Positions 7,405 through 11,164 of a stretch of 11,164 nucleotides of DNA are shown in pieces. The stretch covers positions 299-11,462 of the forward strand of contig JAKLLJ010000079.1 in NCBI GenBank assembly GCA_023150215.1. Reading direction: 5' to 3'. The translations under genes and the position numbers were made by a program. Within the stretch, counting starts at the first letter, position 1. Every line of letters begins with the position of its first letter. Below the pieces are notes generated by a model. The model did no database searches and was not told where the DNA came from. It was given only the letters and a program-made list of their open reading frames with translations. Source of the stretch: Thauera sp. Lineage in GTDB: Bacteria; Pseudomonadota; Gammaproteobacteria; Burkholderiales; Rhodocyclaceae.

Positions 7405-8750
7405 ATGCGACCGCAAGGCAGTCCGAAGGGAAGCGCTCGCGTCCCGCGGCGAAGATGGCGGCGAGTCCGGCGCCCAAGCCGATCTACATCGTCGATGGCG
7501 TGCGCACGCCCTTCCTGAAGGCGAAGAACGCACCCGGCCCCTTCACCGCTTCCGACCTCGCCACCGCCGCGGGCAGCGCCCTGCTGATGCGCCAGCCCTT
7601 CGCACCCGACCAGCTCGACGAGGTCATCCTCGGCTGCGCCAGCCCCTCGCCCGACGAGGTGAACATCGGCCGCGTGGTGGCGCTGCGCCTGGGCTGCGGC
7701 AACCAGGTGCCGGGCTGGACGGTGATGCGCAACTGCGCCTCGGGCATGCAGGCGATCGACTCCGCGATCGCCAACCTCCAGTGCGGCCGCAGCCAGCTGG
7801 TGCTCGCCGGCGGCGTGGATGCGCTGTCGCACGCGCCGCTGCTGTTCTCCGAGAAGATGGTGCGCTGGCTCGCCGGCTGGTACGCGGCGCGCAGCACCGG
7901 CGACAAGCTGGCGATGCTGAAGACCTTCCGCCTCGGCCATCTCGCCCCGGTGATCGGCATCATGAAGGGACTCACCGACCCGATCGTCGGCCAGCTGATG
8001 GGCCAGACCGCCGAGAACCTGGCGTGGAAGTTCGGCATCACGCGCGAAGACATGGACGCCTTCGCGGTCGAGAGCCACCGCCGCGTGTGCGCCGGGCAGG
8101 ACGCTGGGCACTACGCCGACGAGATCGCCCCCTTGATCGACCGCGACGGCCAAGTCTATGCGGCCGACGACGGCGTGCGGCGCGACTCCTCAATGGCCAA
8201 TCTCGCCAAGCTCAAGCCCTTCTTCGACAAGAAATACGGTCGCGTCACCCCGGGCAACAGCTCGCAGATCACCGACGGTGCGGCCTGGCTGGTGCTGGCC
8301 TCGGAAGAGGCGGTCGTGCGCCATGGCCTGAAGCCGCTCGGGCGCATCGTCGACAGCCAGTGGGCGGGCCTCGCGCCCGACCAGATGGGGCTCGGCCCGG
8401 TGCACGCCACGATGCCGATCCTGCAGCGCCATGGCCTGGCGCCCAACGACCTCGACGCCTGGGAGCTCAATGAGGCCTTCGCCGCGCAGGTCATCGCCTG
8501 CCTGCGCGCCTTCGCCGACGACGACTACTGCCGCACGCACTTCGGCGTCGATGCACCCGGCGCACCCGAGGCGTCACGGCTCAACGTGGATGGCGGCGCG
8601 GTCGCGCTCGGCCACCCGGTCGGCGCGAGCGGTGCGCGCATCGTGCTGCATCTGCTCGAAGTGCTGCGCCGAAACGGCGGCGGGCGCGGCCTGGCGACCA
8701 TCTGCATCGGCGGCGGGCAGGGCGGGGCGATGCTGGTGGAGACGGTGTGA
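7401..8750 (+). CDS. Acetyl-CoA C-acyltransferase (3-ketoacyl-CoA thiolase), FadI-like
   Basis: Last step of beta-oxidation: cleaves 3-ketoacyl-CoA with CoA to acetyl-CoA and a shortened acyl-CoA. It has 449 residues (E. coli FadI has 436, FadA 387). Thiolase landmarks are all present: the nucleophile C112 in RNCASGMQA, NEAF at 357-360, H405 in GHPVGASG, and C435 in CIGGGQGG. A long middle insertion (about 150-200) before the GQTAENLAWKFGITRE block (201-216) resembles FadI more than FadA, as does its place just before a FadB/FadJ-type gene. The start codon sits in an ATGA overlap with fadE and has AGGTGAG (7391-7397) just upstream. That supports 7401 over the internal ATG at 7455, although residues 1-26 are a basic, low-complexity extension before the conserved fold. 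It is expected to act with the next gene product as a multienzyme complex. Confidence 0.95.
   Translation: MNATARQSEGKRSRPAAKMAASPAPKPIYIVDGVRTPFLKAKNAPGPFTASDLATAAGSALLMRQPFAPDQLDEVILGCASPSPDEVNIGRVVALRLGCGNQVPGWTVMRNCASGMQAIDSAIANLQCGRSQLVLAGGVDALSHAPLLFSEKMVRWLAGWYAARSTGDKLAMLKTFRLGHLAPVIGIMKGLTDPIVGQLMGQTAENLAWKFGITREDMDAFAVESHRRVCAGQDAGHYADEIAPLIDRDGQVYAADDGVRRDSSMANLAKLKPFFDKKYGRVTPGNSSQITDGAAWLVLASEEAVVRHGLKPLGRIVDSQWAGLAPDQMGLGPVHATMPILQRHGLAPNDLDAWELNEAFAAQVIACLRAFADDDYCRTHFGVDAPGAPEASRLNVDGGAVALGHPVGASGARIVLHLLEVLRRNGGGRGLATICIGGGQGGAMLVETV
8738..8741 (+). promoter_or_regulatory. Shine-Dalgarno GGAG for the hydratase/dehydrogenase gene
   Basis: GGAG inside the last thiolase codons lies eight bases before ATG 8750. 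That favours 8750 over the in-frame GTG at 8747, which would add one residue. Confidence 0.6.
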
Positions 8751-10789
8751 TGAGCGCGAACATGCAACAAGACTGGAAGCACTGGCGCCTGCGCCGTGAG
8801 GACACCGGCCTGGCCTGGCTGGAGCTGGACAAGGCGGACAGCAGCACCAACGTGCTGTCGTCCGAGGTGATGAGCGAATTCGCGCGCGTGCTCGACGCGC
8901 TCGACGCCGCGCCGCCCAAGGCGCTGGTGATCGCCTCGGCCAAGCCGGCCGGCTTCATCGCCGGCGCCGACATCGAGGAGTTCTCGCGGCTGGATTCGGT
9001 GCTCGCCGCGCGCATGCTGGTCGAGCGCGGCTGGCTGCTGTTCAACCGCCTCGCCGCCGTGCCCTATCCGACGCTCGCGCTGATCCGCGGCCACTGCATG
9101 GGCGGCGGCCTGGAGCTCGCGCTCGCCTGCCGCCACCGCATCGTGGTCGACGAGCCGGGCACGAAGCTCGCGCTGCCCGAGGTCATGCTCGGCATCGTCC
9201 CCGGCTGGGGCGGCATGCTGCGCCTGCCCGCGCTCATCGGCCCGGCCGCCGCGCTCGACCTGATGCTGACCGGCAAGAGCGTCGATGCGAAGAAGGCGAA
9301 GCGCCTCGGCCTGGCCGACGATTGCGTGCCGGCGCGGGTGATGGAGTCCGCAGCACGCATCGTGGCGCTCGGCGGCAAGCCCGCGAGAAAGCTGTCGGCG
9401 AAGGAGCGTGCCACGCGCCGGGCCATGAACGGTCCGCTGCGCAAGAGGGTCGCCGACAAGGCGCGCGCCCAGGCTGCACGCAAGGTCAGCCGCACCAACT
9501 ATCCGGCGCCGTTCGCGATCGTCGACATCTGGGAGAAATACGCAGGCAATGCGCTCGACGTGCCGGGCAGTGACCCGTCCTCGCTCGACGCCATTTTCAC
9601 CTCGCCTACCGCGCGCAATCTGGTGCGCGTCTTCCACCTGCAGGAGCGCCTGAAGGCCTTCGGCAAGGACAGCGACTTCGCGCCGCGCCACATGCATGTG
9701 GTGGGCGCGGGCGTGATGGGCGGCGACATCGCCGCGGTGTGCGCGCTGCGCGGCATGACGGTGACGCTGCAGGATCAGTCGGTCGAGCGCATCGCGCCCG
9801 CGATCGCGCGTGCTGCAAAGCTGTTCGAACGCCGCCACAAGGGCGATGCTCGGCAGGTGCGCTTCACCCTCGACCGGCTGATCCCCGATCCGAAAGGCCA
9901 GGGCGTGGCGCGCGCCGACGTGATCATCGAGGCCATCTTCGAGAACCTTGAGGTCAAGCGCAGCCTGTTCGCAGACCTCGAGGCGCACGCCAGGCCCGAC
10001 GCGGTGCTCGCCACCAACACCTCCAGCCTGCGCCTGGAAGACATCGCCACCGCGCTGAAGGACCCCTCGCGCCTGGTCGGCATCCACTTTTTCAACCCGG
10101 TGCCGATGCTGCCGCTGGTCGAGGTGGTGCAGGGCGAGGCGACCGACGCCGAGGTGCTGCGTCGCGCGACCGGCTTCGTGCGCCGCATCGACAAGCTGCC
10201 GTTGCCGGTGCAGAGCGCGCCCGGCTTCCTGGTCAACGCCGTGCTCGGTCCCTACATGCTCGAAGCGCTGCGCTGCGTCGAGGAAGGCGTCGCGCCCGAG
10301 ACGGTGGACGCCGCGCTGGTGGCCTTCGGCATGCCGATGGGGCCGGTCGAGCTGGTCGACACCGTCGGCCTGGACATCGCCGTGGCCGCGGGCAAGGCGC
10401 TCGCCGGCGAAGGTGCGGAGCCGCCTGCGCAACTGCTGAAGCTGGTCGGTGAAGGCAAGCTCGGGCGCAAGAGCGGCGAGGGTTATTACCGCTGGGTGGA
10501 TGGCAGGGCGGTCAAGGGAGCAGGCAAGGCCGCGGCGAAGGGTGGGCTGCTCGGTGGGCTGTTGTGCAGGCTGTGGGGCACGCCCGCGTCGGAGGCACCG
10601 CCGCCCATCCCCGCCGGCCTTGCCGAGCGCGTGCTCGCGTCCCTTCTGGCAGCGACCCGGCGTTGCGTGGAACTGGGGGTGGTCGCCGATGCAGATCTGG
10701 CCGATGCCGGCGTGATCTTCGGAACCGGCTTCGCGCCGCATACGGGCGGTCCGCTGAACTATTGCGAAAGCAAGGGACAACCCGGCTAG
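8750..10789 (+). CDS. Bifunctional enoyl-CoA hydratase / 3-hydroxyacyl-CoA dehydrogenase (FadB/FadJ family)
   Basis: Carries out the two middle steps of beta-oxidation: hydration of trans-2-enoyl-CoA, then NAD+-dependent oxidation of L-3-hydroxyacyl-CoA. The hydratase domain (about 1-195) has the oxyanion-hole block FIAGADIEEF (69-78) and both catalytic glutamates, E122 in GGGLE and E144 in LPEVMLGIVPGWGG. The NAD-binding domain starts at about 314 with GAGVMG (319-324). The catalytic pair is H446 in GIHFFNP and E458. Two dehydrogenase C-terminal domains follow (about 489-582 and 620-670), joined by an Ala/Gly/Lys then Pro-rich linker (585-620). At 679 residues it is shorter than E. coli FadB (729) and FadJ (714), mainly at the end. 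It overlaps the thiolase stop by one base (TGATG). The thiolase-first order is that of E. coli fadIJ, not fadBA; I leave the symbol open. Confidence 0.95.
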   Translation: MSANMQQDWKHWRLRREDTGLAWLELDKADSSTNVLSSEVMSEFARVLDALDAAPPKALVIASAKPAGFIAGADIEEFSRLDSVLAARMLVERGWLLFNRLAAVPYPTLALIRGHCMGGGLELALACRHRIVVDEPGTKLALPEVMLGIVPGWGGMLRLPALIGPAAALDLMLTGKSVDAKKAKRLGLADDCVPARVMESAARIVALGGKPARKLSAKERATRRAMNGPLRKRVADKARAQAARKVSRTNYPAPFAIVDIWEKYAGNALDVPGSDPSSLDAIFTSPTARNLVRVFHLQERLKAFGKDSDFAPRHMHVVGAGVMGGDIAAVCALRGMTVTLQDQSVERIAPAIARAAKLFERRHKGDARQVRFTLDRLIPDPKGQGVARADVIIEAIFENLEVKRSLFADLEAHARPDAVLATNTSSLRLEDIATALKDPSRLVGIHFFNPVPMLPLVEVVQGEATDAEVLRRATGFVRRIDKLPLPVQSAPGFLVNAVLGPYMLEALRCVEEGVAPETVDAALVAFGMPMGPVELVDTVGLDIAVAAGKALAGEGAEPPAQLLKLVGEGKLGRKSGEGYYRWVDGRAVKGAGKAAAKGGLLGGLLCRLWGTPASEAPPPIPAGLAERVLASLLAATRRCVELGVVADADLADAGVIFGTGFAPHTGGPLNYCESKGQPG

Positions 10790-10910
10790 GAACTCCCCTG
10801 CGTGGAGGCGGGTGGTGCGCGCATCACAGGTGAGTCGCATGAACGGCCACGTCACTGCGAGAGATGGCGACCGCAGCGGGGAATGAAGGATGGTTTTCAG
10901 CAATCAGTCG

Positions 10911-10932
10911 CACCCCCCAGGGCGCCGGGGTG
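10911..10932 (+). other. GC-rich hairpin between the hydratase/dehydrogenase gene and fadL
   Basis: CACCCC (10911-10916) pairs with GGGGTG (10927-10932) around a 10-base loop that contains the palindrome GGCGCC. No T-run follows, so it is not a typical terminator. It may be part of the fadL leader. The 220 bases from 10790 to 11009 hold no gene I can support. Confidence 0.35.
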
Positions 10933-10959
10933 CAGATACCAATATCAGGTGCCAGGCAC

Positions 10960-10987
10960 GCCACCGGGAGAAACCCGGGGCTTTTTT
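10960..10987 (+). terminator. Rho-independent terminator just upstream of fadL
   Basis: GCC-A-CCGGG (10960-10968) pairs with CCCGG-GGC (10974-10981), an 8-bp stem with one bulged A and an AGAAA loop, followed at once by six T (10982-10987). It is well formed and on the coding strand. It ends about 170-200 bases after the previous stop and only 22 bases before the fadL start codon, so it either ends the fad operon or controls entry into fadL. Confidence 0.75.
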
Positions 10988-10997
10988 GATCGTAGAG

Positions 10998-11002
10998 AGG
11001 AG
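10998..11002 (+). promoter_or_regulatory. Strong Shine-Dalgarno for fadL
   Basis: AGGAG within GAGAGGAGA, seven bases before ATG 11010. It is the strongest ribosome-binding site in the window, in keeping with an abundant outer-membrane protein. It starts ten bases after the terminator T-run. Confidence 0.8.
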
Positions 11003-11009
11003 ACCCGAA

Positions 11010-11164
11010 ATGCAGAAAACCCTGATCGCCCGCGTGCTGCCCGCAGCACTGCTGGCCCTTGCAAGCGGCACCGCCTCGGCGGCTGGCTTCCAGTTGCTCG
11101 AGCAGAACGCCAGTGGCATCGGCAACGCCTACGCCGGTTCGGCAGCGGTGGCCGAAAATGCCAG
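11010..11164 (+). CDS. fadL: Outer-membrane long-chain fatty-acid transporter, FadL/OmpP1/TodX family, N-terminal part
   Basis: Outer-membrane beta-barrel channel for long-chain fatty acids or other hydrophobic compounds; only the first 51 residues are in the window. A Sec signal peptide is clear: MQKTLIAR, a hydrophobic stretch VLPAALLALASG, then TASA with cleavage predicted after residue 24. The mature protein would begin AGFQLLEQNASGIGNAYAG, closely matching the mature N-terminus of E. coli FadL (AGFQL, SGLGRAYSG), which forms the hatch plugging the barrel. The family also transports aromatic hydrocarbons (TodX, XylN). The beta-oxidation genes directly upstream favour fatty acids. It has its own strong ribosome-binding site, and a terminator lies between it and the preceding gene, so it need not be in the same operon. 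Confidence 0.9.
   Translation, partial: MQKTLIARVLPAALLALASGTASAAGFQLLEQNASGIGNAYAGSAAVAENA

Noticed and set aside
4102..7533. Open frame of 1143 codons on the minus strand opposite fadE
   Set aside because: It is a shadow of fadE: the GC-rich third codon positions of the real gene remove stop codons from the opposite frame. The translation is rich in His, Arg, Gly, Ala and Asp with no recognisable domain, whereas fadE matches its family end to end.
10839..10886. Fifteen-codon frame (ATG to TGA) between the hydratase/dehydrogenase gene and fadL
   Set aside because: No convincing ribosome-binding site, no repeated regulatory codons as in a leader peptide, and short frames like this occur by chance.
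8525..10903. Open frame of 792 codons on the minus strand opposite the hydratase/dehydrogenase gene
   Set aside because: Same composition artefact; no domain, and no ribosome-binding site or conserved motif. The plus-strand gene has all catalytic residues.
10890..10955. Sigma-70 or sigma-54 promoter for fadL
   Set aside because: No -35/-10 pair with acceptable spacing and no GG-N10-GC pair with the flanking consensus was found; only weak 3-of-6 -10 matches around 10935-10946.
10969..10987. GAAAC followed by GCTTTT in the fadL upstream region as a PsrA site
   Set aside because: The right arm does not match GTTT(G/C), and the symmetry seen there is explained by the terminator stem.

Overview
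The window looks like ordinary chromosome from a GC-rich Gram-negative proteobacterium. Third codon positions are almost all G or C, and the genes are tightly packed with short or overlapping junctions. There is an outer-membrane FadL-type porin and an E. coli-like FadE. A betaproteobacterium of the Rhodocyclales kind (Thauera/Azoarcus relatives) would fit, but that placement is a guess from gene style. No mobile element, phage gene, CRISPR array, tRNA or rRNA is visible.

The left half (1-4044) is on the minus strand. Reading in the direction of transcription it holds an Atm1/ABCB7-type ABC half-transporter (2209-4044), a Kef-type cation:proton antiporter with a C-terminal nucleotide-binding domain (397-2148), and the first 123 codons of an L-asparaginase that runs off the left edge (1-369). 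Gaps are 60 and 27 bases, so the three could share one transcript from a promoter near 4077-4105. The first two belong to families that handle glutathione or glutathione adducts, which hints at a detoxification role.

The divergent intergenic region (4045-4185) carries a predicted minus-strand promoter, whose -10 sits inside a perfect 8-bp inverted repeat, and a strong plus-strand promoter. The plus-strand -10 runs into a near-perfect operator (TTCAAAC-AAAC-GTTTGAA) of the PsrA type.

The right half (4186-11164) is a fatty-acid beta-oxidation locus on the plus strand: a TetR-family regulator (4186-4863), acyl-CoA dehydrogenase FadE (4915-7404), a thiolase (7401-8750), a bifunctional enoyl-CoA hydratase/3-hydroxyacyl-CoA dehydrogenase (8750-10789), and the start of an outer-membrane long-chain fatty-acid channel FadL (from 11010). 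Together they cover uptake through the outer membrane, the first oxidation, hydration and second oxidation, and thiolysis. The acyl-CoA synthetase is not in the window. The regulator probably represses itself and the enzyme genes until acyl-CoA accumulates.

The least expected features are two terminator-like RNA structures in the fad locus. One, with a 9-bp stem, an extra-stable UACG tetraloop and a U-run, lies inside the first codons of fadE and is built partly from codons atypical for this gene. The other is a strong terminator about 22 bases before the fadL start codon, leaving almost no room for a promoter downstream of it. Both could act as attenuators. I did not find a wholly new gene system here; the genes are recognisable families, and the novelty, if any, is in the regulation.
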